A stretch of 58,405 nt of DNA from Acidimicrobiia bacterium (GTDB taxonomy: Bacteria > Actinomycetota > Acidimicrobiia > Spongiisociales > Spongiisociaceae), in NCBI GenBank assembly GCA_011523395.1, contig WTGW01000138.1:1-58405 (forward strand), read 5' to 3'. The notes below the pieces were generated by a model. That model saw nothing but the letters and a program-made list of their open reading frames with translations, was not told the origin of the DNA and made no database searches. The position numbers were made by a program, and so were the translations under genes. Of this stretch, positions 1 through 8,847 are shown piece after piece (position 1 is the first letter of the stretch; every line of letters begins with the position of its first letter).

Positions 1-2
1 AG

Positions 3-233
3 AACCCCACCTTCACCGACTACCTGCTGCCCACCTTCCTGGACGCCCCGCCCATAGAGATCGAGGTGATCGAGGAACCCAGTTCCTTCGGCCCCTTCGG
101 CGCCAAGGGAGTGGGGGAGCCCCCCACCGTCTCCTCAACGGCCGCTGTGGTGGCCGCCATCCGCGACGCCACCGGCCTAGAACTCAACCGCACCCCGGTG
201 AGACCCGAACACGTGGCGCTGAGTTCCGGCTGA
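3..233 (+). CDS. Molybdopterin-binding subunit of a xanthine dehydrogenase/CO dehydrogenase-type hydroxylase, C-terminal fragment
   Basis: The window opens inside this gene; only the last 76 residues and a TGA stop are present. The fragment carries the motif GPFGAKGVGEPP, the conserved C-terminal signature of large subunits of the molybdenum hydroxylase family, in which the Glu of GVGE is the active-site base. It ends in the usual helix (VVAAIRDATG) and a short tail. Substrate cannot be told from this piece. A CoxG-like protein about 4 kb away on the other strand belongs to the same enzyme world, but the two are not in one operon. Family assignment is secure; specificity is unknown. Confidence 0.85.
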   Translation, partial: NPTFTDYLLPTFLDAPPIEIEVIEEPSSFGPFGAKGVGEPPTVSSTAAVVAAIRDATGLELNRTPVRPEHVALSSG

Positions 234-331
234 CGAACTCGGTCTGCCCGGCAGTATCGATGGGATCGCTCGGGCCTCCACCTATGACTCCGTCGGTCCC
301 TGTCCTGTTGGCCACTATTCGTGGCGTGGGA

Positions 332-1543
332 TCACAACCACTCCGTAACGGGTGTTGACAGGAACTGTCCGATGTCGATTCCCCCGCTGCCGACCAGCAG
401 GACACGGGATGGGCGGTGGGTATTGGCGAAGGCGTCGATCCCAGGTTGGGCCCGGGGCGCGCGACCGCTCTTGACCTCGATGGCTACCAACCGTTCGCCG
501 GATCGGACGACGAAGTCGACCTCGCGGTTGCGATCCCTCCAGTAGTAGACCTCGCAGAGGCCCGCCGCGGCGGCGTTCGCCAGGTGGGCGCCGACCGCCG
601 ACTCCACCATCCGACCCCAGAAGTCCGGGCGCCGGCGAGCCTCGTCGAAGCCCAAGCCGGATAGGGCAGCGATCAGAGCCGTGTTGAGGACCTGCAGTTT
701 GGGACTGGATGACCTACGGCGTACCACCCGGCCGGAGTACTTCTGGAGACCGGTTACCAGCCCGGCTCCGCCCAACAGGTCGAGGTAGTGGGCGATGGTC
801 GTGGTGTTGCCGGCATCCTGGAGTTGCCCGAGCATCTTCGTGTACGAGAGGATCTGACCCGAGTATGCGCATCCGAGTTCGAACACCTGTCTCAACAGGG
901 CCGGTTTGTCCACACGGGAGAGCAACAAGATGTCCCGCGACAGAACCGGTTCTATGAGCGAATCTCGGATGTAGCGGACCCAGCGATCCGGTTGCTGCAC
1001 TAGCGAGGCAGCGCCCGGATAGGCGCCGTAGAAGGTGTACTGTTCGACATCCCATCCGAAGGCGGCACGCATCTCGTCGAAGCTCCAGTGGGGCGCCGGT
1101 ATCGATTCGAACCGACCGGCCAGGCTTTCGCCAAGACCTCGCCGGACGAGAAGTGGGGCGGAGCCGAGGATGACGGCCTTCAGCGGCCTGGCCAGGCGGG
1201 TGTCCTCGTCCCACAGGTATTTGACCATCTCGGACCAGTCCGGCACCTTCTGTATCTCGTCCAGCACGAGTACCGCCCCGTCCAGATCAGCCTGGTCCGC
1301 CAGCAGACGGGCCGCTTCCCATTGCTGTTCGATCCAACGGACCGTACGTACCGTCGGAAGATCGGCGGTCGCGTAATGGGTCGGGAGCCCGGACCGCTCG
1401 GTTGCTTGGAGCACCATGGTGGTCTTACCGACCTGTCGAGGTCCGGTAACCACCTGGATGAACCGGCGCCGTTCGGACAACCTGCGCATGATCTCGTCGG
1501 CTTGGGGCCTTACGAAGCCTTCGGGCACAGGATCCGGAGTCAT
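332..1543 (-). CDS. AAA ATPase with DUF4143 domain
   Basis: A 403-residue protein with an N-terminal AAA domain: Walker A GPRQVGKT at residues 34-41 and Walker B LVLDE at 92-96. The C-terminal half has the DUF4143 signature YWRDRNREVDFVV followed by AIEVKSG, an arrangement that resembles a PD-(D/E)xK nuclease fold. Family members are common and poorly characterised, and are often scattered like accessory genes. The ATG start has no clear Shine-Dalgarno sequence. Immediately upstream, between this gene and the aminotransferase, lies a tandem pair of perfect palindromes that probably forms its operator. Function beyond ATP binding is unknown. Confidence 0.85.
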   Translation of the reverse strand: MTPDPVPEGFVRPQADEIMRRLSERRRFIQVVTGPRQVGKTTMVLQATERSGLPTHYATADLPTVRTVRWIEQQWEAARLLADQADLDGAVLVLDEIQKVPDWSEMVKYLWDEDTRLARPLKAVILGSAPLLVRRGLGESLAGRFESIPAPHWSFDEMRAAFGWDVEQYTFYGAYPGAASLVQQPDRWVRYIRDSLIEPVLSRDILLLSRVDKPALLRQVFELGCAYSGQILSYTKMLGQLQDAGNTTTIAHYLDLLGGAGLVTGLQKYSGRVVRRRSSSPKLQVLNTALIAALSGLGFDEARRRPDFWGRMVESAVGAHLANAAAAGLCEVYYWRDRNREVDFVVRSGERLVAIEVKSGRAPRAQPGIDAFANTHRPSRVLLVGSGGIDIGQFLSTPVTEWL

Positions 1544-1586
1544 GAGATGGCCTAGCTGTTGCCGGAGGAACGGATCCAGTCTAGCG

Positions 1587-1632
1587 ATTTACTCAGGATA
1601 GTGAGTAAATTTACTCAGGGTATTGAGTAAAT
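1587..1632. promoter_or_regulatory. Tandem palindromic operator upstream of the DUF4143 ATPase
   Basis: Two perfect inverted repeats with identical arms, ATTTACTCA-N6-TGAGTAAAT, occupy 1587-1610 and 1609-1632 and share two bases. Their centres are 22 bp apart, about two helical turns, so two dimers could bind the same DNA face. The block is an AT-rich island in GC-rich DNA, 44-89 bp upstream of the ATPase start and 17 bp past the aminotransferase stop. Repetition and symmetry argue for a cooperative repressor site; the binding protein is not known. Confidence 0.7.
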
Positions 1633-1648
1633 CGACACCTAGGGTTTG

Positions 1649-2845
1649 TTAGGCGGTTCCCAGGAGGTCTTGCAGCCTGGTGAGGCCGGTCACGAGGTCC
1701 TCGTCGCCCAGGGCGTAGGAGAAGCGGGCGTAACCGGGCGCGCCGAATGCCTCGCCCGGTACGAAGGCGACTCCGGCCTGGTCTATGCAGACGTCCGCCA
1801 GTTCCAGAGAGGTGGCGGGGCGGGCGTCGCCGACACGGCGGCCGAGTGCTCCGCGCACGGAGGCGAAGCAGTAGAAGGCCCCTTCGGGTTCAATGCAGTC
1901 GATGCCCCGGGTCTCGTTGAGCATCTGGTGCATTATCTTCCGGCGCCGGTCGAACGCCTCCCGCATCATGTGGACGTCGTCCAGGGGACCGGACACGGCG
2001 GCGATGGCGCCGGCCTGCGCGATGTTGCCCACGTTCGAGGTCAGGTGGCCCTGCAGCTTGGTCGCCCCTCTGATCACGTGTTCCGGCGCGACCATCCAGC
2101 CCACCCTCCAGCCGGTCATGGCGTAGGTCTTGGCCACTCCGTTGACGATCACGCAACGTTCCGCCAGTTCCGGCACCTCCACCGGCAGCGAGGCGAACGA
2201 GGCGTCCCCGTAGACGAGGTGCTCGTAGATCTCGTCGGTCAGCACCCACACGCCGCGGTCCACCGCCCAGCGGCCGATCTCGGCTACTTCGGCCGCGCTG
2301 TACACAGCGCCGGTCGGGTTCGAGGGGGAGACGAAGATCAGCAGCTTGGTCCGGGGGGTGTACGCGGCCTCCAACTGGTCCACCGTTACCTTGAACCCGC
2401 TGGTCTCATCGGTGTCGATCGGGATGGTGATCCCGCCGGCCAACTCCACCACGGCCGGGTAGGTGACCCAGAAGGGCGCCGGTAGCAGCACCTCGTCACC
2501 GGGATCGACCAGGCAGTGGATCCCGGTGTAGACGCCCTGCTTGCCCCCGTTGGTGACGATCACCTGCGACGGCGTCACCTCGTAGCCCGAGTCCCGCAGG
2601 GTCTTGGCGGCAACCGCCTCCCGCAGTTCCGGAAGACCGGGCGCCGGGGTGTACTTGTGCATGGCAACGTCGGCGGCAGCGGCTCTGGCGGCGGCCACTA
2701 TCGGCTCGGGGGTGGGGAAGTCGGGCTCGCCGGCGCCGTAGCCGATCACGTCGTGACCGGCGGCCCGCAGGGCCCTCGCCTTGGCGGTGATAGCCATGGT
2801 GGCCGATTCGGCCATGGATTGGATTCGCTGCGATAATCCTGACAT
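1649..2845 (-). CDS. PLP-dependent aspartate-type aminotransferase (class I)
   Basis: A 398-residue fold-type-I aminotransferase. The N-terminus ([15 protein letters not shown]), [12 protein letters not shown], the [11 protein letters not shown] loop, [10 protein letters not shown] and the PLP-lysine region [17 protein letters not shown] are typical of the AspC/AAT-Ib group. It probably interconverts aspartate or another amino acid with its 2-oxo acid in the cytoplasm. The chosen ATG has a GGAG Shine-Dalgarno at the right distance; a longer frame runs on to 2977 but overlaps serC and lacks homology. It is divergent from serC with 40 bp between the starts. Exact amino-acid specificity is uncertain. 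Confidence 0.88.
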   Translation of the reverse strand: MSGLSQRIQSMAESATMAITAKARALRAAGHDVIGYGAGEPDFPTPEPIVAAARAAAADVAMHKYTPAPGLPELREAVAAKTLRDSGYEVTPSQVIVTNGGKQGVYTGIHCLVDPGDEVLLPAPFWVTYPAVVELAGGITIPIDTDETSGFKVTVDQLEAAYTPRTKLLIFVSPSNPTGAVYSAAEVAEIGRWAVDRGVWVLTDEIYEHLVYGDASFASLPVEVPELAERCVIVNGVAKTYAMTGWRVGWMVAPEHVIRGATKLQGHLTSNVGNIAQAGAIAAVSGPLDDVHMMREAFDRRRKIMHQMLNETRGIDCIEPEGAFYCFASVRGALGRRVGDARPATSLELADVCIDQAGVAFVPGEAFGAPGYARFSYALGDEDLVTGLTRLQDLLGTA

Positions 2846-2885
2846 CACGTTCTCCGCATCGGGTTCTGGAGAGGGAACGATAGAC

Positions 2886-4007
2886 ATGCCAGCAGACACC
2901 TCGATCCGTATCCCGCGCCATCTGCTTCCCGCCGACGGCCGGTTCGGATGCGGCCCCACCAGGGTCCGCCAGAGCACGTTGGACCGCCTCGCGGCATCGG
3001 GCTCGTCCTACATGGGCACCTCGCACCGCCAACTCACGGTGCGCCACATGGTCGGGCGGGTCAGGTCCGGGCTCACCGAGTTGTTCGGCCTGCCCGACGG
3101 CTACGAGGTGGTGCTCGGCAACGGCGGCGCCTCCGGTTTCTGGGACGCAGCCGCCTTCGGCCTGATCGAGAGGGCCAGCCAGCACCTCAAGTTCGGAGCG
3201 TTCTCCTCGAAGTTCGTCGGAGTGGTTTCCGGCGCCCCGCACCTTGAAGAGCCCGACGTGATCGAGGCGGCGCGTGGCACGCATCCCATGCCGTCCCCGT
3301 CAGACCGCATCGATCTCTACGCCCTGACCCACAACGAGACCTCCACGGGGGTCACCATGCCCATCCGGCGGGTGGAGGCGGACGGCCTGACCGTGGTGGA
3401 CGCCACGTCCGCGGCCGGGGCGATACAGGTCGATCCCAGCCAGTTCGACGTCTACTTCTTCTCGCCCCAGAAGGCCTTCGGAGCGGACGGCGGGCTGTAC
3501 GTAGCCCTGTGTTCCCCGAGAGCGCTGGAGAGGATCGAGAGGATTGCGGGATCGGGCCGGTGGATTCCCCCGTTCCTGTCCCTGTCGTCTGCGGTGTCCC
3601 AGTCGGTCAAGGACCAGACCTACAACACCCCCGCTCTGGCCACGATCTTCATGCTGGCCGACACCGTGGAGTGGATGAACGCGCAGGGCGGCCTGTCCTG
3701 GTCCTCCGGGCGGTGTGCCGCCAACGCCGCCATGCTCTACGGATGGGCCGAGAAACACCCGCTGGCGGATCCGTTCGTGCCGGAGCCGAGCATGCGCTCA
3801 CCGATCGGCGCCACCATCGACTTCCACCCGCCGCTGTCCTGGGCCCATCTGGCCGCCACCCTGCGGGCCAACGGGATCGTGGACACGGAGCCCTACCACA
3901 AGGACGGAAGCCATCTCCGTATCGGGCTCTGGCCCTCCATACCCCGCTCGGACATGGAGGCGTTCATCGCCTGCCTGGAGTACGTGATCGAAGCGACTCT
4001 CAGCTAG
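2886..4007 (+). CDS. serC: Phosphoserine aminotransferase
   Basis: A 373-residue fold-type-I aminotransferase of the actinobacterial SerC type, converting 3-phosphohydroxypyruvate and glutamate to phosphoserine in serine and pyridoxine supply. Diagnostic stretches are [10 protein letters not shown], the glycine-rich [19 protein letters not shown] and [14 protein letters not shown], which holds the PLP lysine near residue 196. The ATG chosen has a GGAGAGG sequence upstream; longer in-frame starts would overlap the divergent aminotransferase. It converges with the CoxG-like gene with only 4 bp between stops. Confidence 0.92.
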   Translation: MPADTSIRIPRHLLPADGRFGCGPTRVRQSTLDRLAASGSSYMGTSHRQLTVRHMVGRVRSGLTELFGLPDGYEVVLGNGGASGFWDAAAFGLIERASQHLKFGAFSSKFVGVVSGAPHLEEPDVIEAARGTHPMPSPSDRIDLYALTHNETSTGVTMPIRRVEADGLTVVDATSAAGAIQVDPSQFDVYFFSPQKAFGADGGLYVALCSPRALERIERIAGSGRWIPPFLSLSSAVSQSVKDQTYNTPALATIFMLADTVEWMNAQGGLSWSSGRCAANAAMLYGWAEKHPLADPFVPEPSMRSPIGATIDFHPPLSWAHLAATLRANGIVDTEPYHKDGSHLRIGLWPSIPRSDMEAFIACLEYVIEATLS

Positions 4008-4011
4008 GGGA

Positions 4012-4575
4012 TCAGTCCCGTCCGAGCAGTTTCTTGGCGCCCTTCGCCACGCTGGAGCCCACCGTGGACGCCACCAGGGAAACGCCTTTCACCTCTCCGG
4101 CTTCGATAGCGGCTGCATCCTCGGGATCCTCCGCCCCGAGCTTCGCCTCGAGGCAATCCACGAACTGCTGGATCAGGCGCTGCGTGATCTGGTTGAGGAG
4201 CCCGGTACGGCCGAACTGCGCCGCCGTGCCGGAAATGGTGATGTCTGCATCGACGGCCACCGTGGTGCCTCCATCCGAGGCCGCCAGGGCGTAGTCGACC
4301 GTCACGTTGCCTCGCGAACCGCCTCGCCTGTCCACACCCTTGCCGACGATGTTGCCGGTCATCGTCTCCGGGTCGGACGTGATGGTGGCGCGGCCCTCGA
4401 ATCGAGCCGTCATCGGGCCGAGCCGGACCGAGACCGATCCGGTGTAGCTGCCGTCGCCGTGGTCGTCGGTGAGTTCGGCGCCCGGCATGCATTGGGCCAC
4501 TGATGCCACGTCCTGGAAGAAGCCGAACACGTTGGCGGGGGCGCCGGCTACCTGGAACTCTTGCGTGATCTTCAT
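4012..4575 (-). CDS. CoxG-like SRPBCC-family protein
   Basis: A 187-residue member of the CO dehydrogenase subunit G (CoxG) branch of the SRPBCC/START superfamily. The N-terminus KITQEFQVAGAPANVFGFFQDV, with CMPGAEL and the following beta-strand pattern, matches that family. In CO oxidisers CoxG helps assemble the molybdenum hydroxylase or attach it to the membrane, but many paralogues sit away from cox genes. The chosen ATG has a clear GGGAGG Shine-Dalgarno. The C-terminal 30-40 residues beyond the fold are polar and could be a membrane-association tail. Role here is inferred. Confidence 0.8.
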   Translation of the reverse strand: MKITQEFQVAGAPANVFGFFQDVASVAQCMPGAELTDDHGDGSYTGSVSVRLGPMTARFEGRATITSDPETMTGNIVGKGVDRRGGSRGNVTVDYALAASDGGTTVAVDADITISGTAAQFGRTGLLNQITQRLIQQFVDCLEAKLGAEDPEDAAAIEAGEVKGVSLVASTVGSSVAKGAKKLLGRD

Positions 4576-4659
4576 CTTTACCTCCCGAGACTCGGGCATG
4601 GTAGTGGCGCTGTCCGGCATGGCCGCTGCGGGGTAACCCGCCCGACCATCCGACCCGTC

Positions 4660-5991
4660 TCAACCGGCGGTCCACTCCTTCGTTGAAGCCCGCGCCTCGT
4701 CCACGTTCACCTTCGCCAGCAGGAAGCCTCCGATCACGAAGAACGCGACGATGGAGAGGACGGCCGGGCGGCCGGATCCTGTCCGGTGGCTCACGACGCT
4801 GAACACGAGCGGCCCCCAGATGGCCGAGAACTTGGAGAAGACGCTGTAGAAGCCGAAGAACTCGGCGGCGGCCTGCTCCGGAATCATCGTCGCGTACAGG
4901 CTGCGGCTCAGCGCCTGCACGCCGCCGAGCACCCATCCGACCACCACGGCGATGATGTAGAACGGCATGGCCTGTCCGGCGGGCAGGAAGTAGGCCGCCA
5001 CCACGATGAGGGTCCAGCCGACGAGAGACCAGATTATGGCCCGCTTCGCGCCGATCCGGTCAGCCAACATCCCGAAGAAGAGCGCCCCCCCGAAGGCGAC
5101 GAACTGGACGATGAGAAACGCCGTGGAAATCTCCGCGAGTTCGAGATCCAGGGTCTCGGCTGCGTACGACCCGGAGATGTTGATCACGGTCTGGGTGCCG
5201 TCGTTGTAGAAGAGGAAGGCCACCACGAACAGCAGCAGTTGCGGGTACCCGACCAGCTTCCTGGCCGTGCCGATGGTCCTGCCGAAGCCGATAGCCGCAT
5301 ATGCCCGCCAGGGTCGCATCCCGCGGTAGCGGGAGGGCAACGGGGAGGCCTCGCCCACCTCCGGCAGGCGGCGCAGGGCGTAGGCGGCGAACCCCATCCA
5401 CCACAATCCGGAGCCGAAGATCACCACGCGGGCGGCACCGCTGGTCGACAGCCCCGTGAAGCCGCCGTCGCCGCTGGACAGGATCAGGGCCAGACCCAGC
5501 GCCAGATAGAGCCCACCGCCCACGTAGCCGAACGCGTAGCCCTTGGAGGACACCCGGTCGATGGTGTCCTCCGTGGTCAGGCCCGGCAGGAAGGCGTCGT
5601 AGAAGACGTTGGACGCCACGAACCCGATATGGGCGGTGACGGCTATCACGAGGAACAACGGAACGGCGCCGTCGGGCACGAAGGGCAGCGCCAGCGCCAG
5701 GACTCCCCCCGCCACGGCGCAGTTGCGGAGGAACCTGCGCTTGGCCGAGTTGAAATCGGCGATCGCCCCGAGGATCGGCATGCTCAGGAAAAGGACCGTG
5801 GAGCCGATGGACACCACGGCCGCCCAGATGGTCTCGGCCGACCAGCCGTTCCACCCGCCTTCAGGCACGATCACCGAGGAGAAGAACGGGGCGACCACCG
5901 CGCCGAGTGTGGTGATGAAGGCGGAGTTGGCCCAATCGTACATGGCCCAACCGAAGATGGTCTTGCGGTCGTTTCGTGCCAGTTCGGTCAA
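4660..5991 (-). CDS. UMF1-type (Atg22-like) MFS transporter
   Basis: About 443 residues with roughly 12 hydrophobic segments. The family hallmark FGWAMYDWANSAF is near the N-terminus, and the inter-domain pattern GMLADRIGAKRAI and the late SRSLYATMIPEQAAAEFFGFYSVF stretch match the UMF1/Atg22-like MFS family, whose substrates are mostly unknown (amino-acid efflux in yeast vacuoles). The start is uncertain: a TTG at 5991 gives a normal N-terminus, whereas the ATG at 5943 would remove part of the family motif. It is divergent from the sugar dehydrogenase. Confidence 0.82.
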   Translation of the reverse strand: MTELARNDRKTIFGWAMYDWANSAFITTLGAVVAPFFSSVIVPEGGWNGWSAETIWAAVVSIGSTVLFLSMPILGAIADFNSAKRRFLRNCAVAGGVLALALPFVPDGAVPLFLVIAVTAHIGFVASNVFYDAFLPGLTTEDTIDRVSSKGYAFGYVGGGLYLALGLALILSSGDGGFTGLSTSGAARVVIFGSGLWWMGFAAYALRRLPEVGEASPLPSRYRGMRPWRAYAAIGFGRTIGTARKLVGYPQLLLFVVAFLFYNDGTQTVINISGSYAAETLDLELAEISTAFLIVQFVAFGGALFFGMLADRIGAKRAIIWSLVGWTLIVVAAYFLPAGQAMPFYIIAVVVGWVLGGVQALSRSLYATMIPEQAAAEFFGFYSVFSKFSAIWGPLVFSVVSHRTGSGRPAVLSIVAFFVIGGFLLAKVNVDEARASTKEWTAG

Positions 5992-6076
5992 GGGTCTAAA
6001 TCCGGGATCGGGGACTATCGGACGGTAGCACCGGCCGGGTCCGGCGTTACATGTCTCAGGGCGATACTGTCTCGGC

Positions 6077-7405
6077 ATGCGCAGATGGGCCACGGCACCG
6101 ATCGTTCTCGTGTTGACGCTGGTGGCTTGCGGCGCGCCCGAGCAGCCCGATGTGGTCACGGCGCCGACCACCACGACGTCCACGCCCACCTCGACCACGG
6201 CGGCGCCTGTTCTGGCAAGCACTACGACCTCCGCGGCGGTGGCCGAAGTAGACACCACGGAGCGGATGTCGGAGGAGGTACCCGAGCCGACCGTCACGAC
6301 CTCGCCTCCGACAACGGTGGCGGTCTCGGAGGTTGTGACCACCACGACCCTCCCGCCGCTCCGGTCTTTGGCCTATCGCGAGGTGGCGAACCTACCGTTC
6401 CCGATCGATCTGGCACCGGTGCCCGGTACCTCCCGGCTGCTAATCGCCTCGAAGGAGGGCCGCCTGTGGATGTACGGTGACGGCCGGTTGGCGGACGAAC
6501 CGTGGCTCGACATCAGCGATCGGGTCCGCAACCGGGGCGAGCAGGGACTGCTGGGACTCGCCTTCCATCCCGGCTACCCGGATTCCGGCCGCCTTTTCGT
6601 CCACTACTCGGCGCTCAACGGGGACACGGTCTTGGCGGAATACACGGTTGCGGACGGTGCGGTGGACGCAGAGGGGGCCGTGCTGTTCCGCCTTGCCCAG
6701 CCCGCCGCCAACCACAACGGAGGGACGATCACCTTCGGCCCCGGCGGCTACCTCTACATGGGCCTCGGCGACGGCGGCGGGGCGAATGACCAGTTCGGCC
6801 ACGGCCAGAACGAGCGGACCCCCCTGGGCGCCCTGCTCCGGTTCGATGTCTCCGTGCCCGGTATTGCGTCTCCCGCCCCCGGCAATCCCTTCCCCGCTCC
6901 GGATGTGTGGTCGATCGGCCTTCGCAATCCGTGGCGGTTCGTGATCGACCATCCGTCCGGCCTGATCGTCATCGCCGACGTGGGCCAGAACCTCTTCGAG
7001 GAGGTCTCGGTGGCGCCGGTCGCCGCAGGCGGGTTGAACTACGGCTGGCCGATCACCGAAGGGCTCCACTGCTTCGATCCCCCCTCGGACTGCGATGCCT
7101 CGGGCCTGACCCTCCCGGTGTTGGAAATCTCGCACGCCGACTCGGGGACCTGCTCGATCACCGGGGGAGTGGTGTACCGGGGTGAGGAGATCCCCGAGTT
7201 GTACGGGCACTACCTGTTCTCCGACTACTGCGGGGGGTACCTACGCAGCTTCCCGATCGGGGAACCGTTCGACGAACCGCAGGACTGGACCGAGCAGGTG
7301 GGCAACGCCGGGCAGGTGGTCGCCTTCGGCACGGACCACGCCGGCGAGGTGTACGTACTCACCGCCTCCGGTTCGGTCCTCCGCCTGGAAGCCGAACGCG
7401 GATGA
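6077..7405 (+). CDS. PQQ-type glucose/sorbosone dehydrogenase-like lipoprotein
   Basis: A 442-residue exported protein. Residues 1-18 form a lipoprotein signal ending in LVAC (Cys18), followed by a long Thr/Pro/Val-rich linker to about residue 95. The rest is a six-bladed propeller of the soluble glucose/sorbosone dehydrogenase family, with RGEQGLLGLAFHP, the NHNGGTITFGPGGYLYMGLGDGGG block, GLRNPWRF and NYGWP. Family members oxidise aldose sugars with PQQ outside the membrane. No pqq genes are visible here. Substrate and actual cofactor dependence are inferred. Confidence 0.85.
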   Translation: MRRWATAPIVLVLTLVACGAPEQPDVVTAPTTTTSTPTSTTAAPVLASTTTSAAVAEVDTTERMSEEVPEPTVTTSPPTTVAVSEVVTTTTLPPLRSLAYREVANLPFPIDLAPVPGTSRLLIASKEGRLWMYGDGRLADEPWLDISDRVRNRGEQGLLGLAFHPGYPDSGRLFVHYSALNGDTVLAEYTVADGAVDAEGAVLFRLAQPAANHNGGTITFGPGGYLYMGLGDGGGANDQFGHGQNERTPLGALLRFDVSVPGIASPAPGNPFPAPDVWSIGLRNPWRFVIDHPSGLIVIADVGQNLFEEVSVAPVAAGGLNYGWPITEGLHCFDPPSDCDASGLTLPVLEISHADSGTCSITGGVVYRGEEIPELYGHYLFSDYCGGYLRSFPIGEPFDEPQDWTEQVGNAGQVVAFGTDHAGEVYVLTASGSVLRLEAERG

Positions 7406-7437
7406 CCGCAACAGTTCTAAACAAGCGGCGTATAGCT

Positions 7438-7485
7438 GCTGGAAGTGAAGACTTTGGGTGAGTCTTCTAACTGACCTGTTCCAGC
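7438..7485 (+). terminator. Nested hairpin after the sugar dehydrogenase gene
   Basis: A 7-bp stem GAAGACT/AGTCTTC (7447-7453 with 7461-7467, 7-nt loop) is nested inside a second pair, GCTGGAA (7438-7444) and TTCCAGC (7479-7485). It begins 32 nt after the sugar dehydrogenase stop, between convergent genes. There is no U-tract, so an intrinsic terminator is possible but not certain. The remainder of 7486-7626 shows nothing recognisable, including no toxin gene for the neighbouring Phd antitoxin. Confidence 0.4.
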
Positions 7486-7626
7486 CGTTAGTCCATGCAG
7501 GCGGCGGATACACTGGTTAGTTCGATCCTGAATCGCACTAGGCCAAGCCAGTGTTCCGCCGCATCTCTGCTCTGAACCACCGCCATCTCGGGGTGGAACC
7601 CTCCGGAGTGTACACCGAGGCTCGTC

Positions 7627-7869
7627 CTAGGCGCAGTCCCATCGCTCCCGCGGTGGTACGAGTGTCTCCGTGGGCGCCTCTGGCGCAAGTAACCACTCTT
7701 TGATGTTTCGTCGTTTGGGGCGTTCCATCCGACGCCATTGCTTGATCGGGACTACGACCGCTGCTTCGACGCCGCGGTCGGTGACGACTTGGGGACCCTC
7801 GGCAAGGCTCTTCTGGAGCAGTTCCCCGAATCGTGCATTTGCCTCCCGCATTTGCCATGGTCGTTGCAT
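7627..7869 (-). CDS. Phd/YefM-family antitoxin, apparently orphan
   Basis: An 80-residue protein beginning MQRPWQMREANARFGELL and continuing into VVTDRGVEAAVVVPIKQWRRM, the standard Phd/YefM dimerisation and DNA-binding fold (prevent-host-death family). The C-terminal arm NIKEWLLAPEAPTETLVPPRERW is the usual toxin-binding tail. GTG (7872) and ATG (7869) are both possible starts behind a strong GGAGGGGG Shine-Dalgarno; ATG is preferred. The partner toxin would normally follow directly on the minus strand, but 7406-7626 contains no PIN or RelE-like frame. It is therefore either orphan or acts on a distant toxin. Confidence 0.8.
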   Translation of the reverse strand: MQRPWQMREANARFGELLQKSLAEGPQVVTDRGVEAAVVVPIKQWRRMERPKRRNIKEWLLAPEAPTETLVPPRERWDCA

Positions 7870-7920
7870 CACATCCCCCTCCTCGCCGGAGTGACCTCAG
7901 GATAATCCCTGAAGTGCTGC

Positions 7921-8847
7921 TCAAGTCCCGTGTCCTGCGGCGATGCGTAAGGAGCGTTCGAGCAGGTGAGGATCGCCGAGTCGCCTGCGTAGTTCTCGCT
8001 CGATACCGCTTATCGGGTACAGGTTCTGGGGCGCCCTCGACTCCTTGTGGGGTTCGCTGGCGAACTGGGGAAGGCAGGCGCTGATGATTTCGGCACGTTC
8101 GACAGCCCCGGCCGCGGTACCCGTCCCCGGGAGTTCGAGCCGGACGATACCCGACATCGGGTGAACCCTTGGGCCGGGAAGGCGCAGGTACCAGGACCAG
8201 CGCCCGCGAGCCTGACCTCCGCTGAGGAAGAAGAGGGGTGTTCGCTGCCCGTCGGCTAGGTCGCCGAGTATCGGCTGTACCGCGTTTGGGAGGTAGACCT
8301 TGTGATGGGTCTTGATGTAGCCGACGCTCTGCGGGTCGTTATATCCGCGCAGGGGGCCGTCGAACACGATGAGATCGCAGGAGACGGCGCGGGCCACGCC
8401 GACCTCGAGTTCGGTGCGGCGTCCGTGAATGGCGAGGTAGGTGGCTTCGGGCGTCGCATTCTGGGCGGGCACGAACTCGTAGGTGGCATGGCGGGTGCCG
8501 ATCGGACCCGCGGTGGACGAGGCGGGAGCGACCAGCGAACGGGCTACCCGAATGCCCTTGGTGATGGCGGTTCCCGACGCGCAGACTGTTGCGCCGGCAG
8601 CCATCGACACGCAGACGGCGGGGGTGGAGATACCGTCCTCGTGTATCCAGATCCGCGCGTCAATCCGCTGGATGCCATCGATGAACGCGATCTCGTCGGG
8701 CTTGCGCGCAGGCACCGGGTCGATCGGCGCCCAATCGTCCAGTTCCCGCTCGACCGTGGCGTCGGCCAGGTCCTCGGCGTCCTCGCTGGATGACACATTG
8801 AGAGAGGACCCGTATTCGGGCGCCCACGACTCGACGCTGAACTCCAT
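7921..8847 (-). CDS. nurA: NurA-type nuclease
   Basis: A 308-residue protein with NurA-fold signatures: an early acidic strand EIAFIDGIQRIDARIW (Asp of IDG), a second metal-site strand DLIVFDGPLRGY, and the downstream VGYIKTHHKVYLP strand with the conserved Lys. NurA proteins are ring-forming 5'-3' exo/endonucleases driven by HerA. The gene is last in a herA-sbcD-sbcC-nurA operon, and its ATG overlaps the sbcC TGA (TGATG), implying translational coupling. Expected role: degrading the 5' strand at DNA ends opened by HerA and Mre11-Rad50-like SbcCD. The fold call rests on motifs and context, as the family diverges quickly. Confidence 0.78.
   Translation of the reverse strand: MEFSVESWAPEYGSSLNVSSSEDAEDLADATVERELDDWAPIDPVPARKPDEIAFIDGIQRIDARIWIHEDGISTPAVCVSMAAGATVCASGTAITKGIRVARSLVAPASSTAGPIGTRHATYEFVPAQNATPEATYLAIHGRRTELEVGVARAVSCDLIVFDGPLRGYNDPQSVGYIKTHHKVYLPNAVQPILGDLADGQRTPLFFLSGGQARGRWSWYLRLPGPRVHPMSGIVRLELPGTGTAAGAVERAEIISACLPQFASEPHKESRAPQNLYPISGIERELRRRLGDPHLLERSLRIAAGHGT

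Noticed and set aside
4007-4012. Operon link between serC and the CoxG-like gene
   Set aside because: They are on opposite strands and converge; only the stops are adjacent.
1-4575. A CO dehydrogenase (coxSML-G) operon
   Set aside because: Only a large-subunit C-terminus is visible, and the CoxG-like gene is on the other strand with unrelated genes between them.
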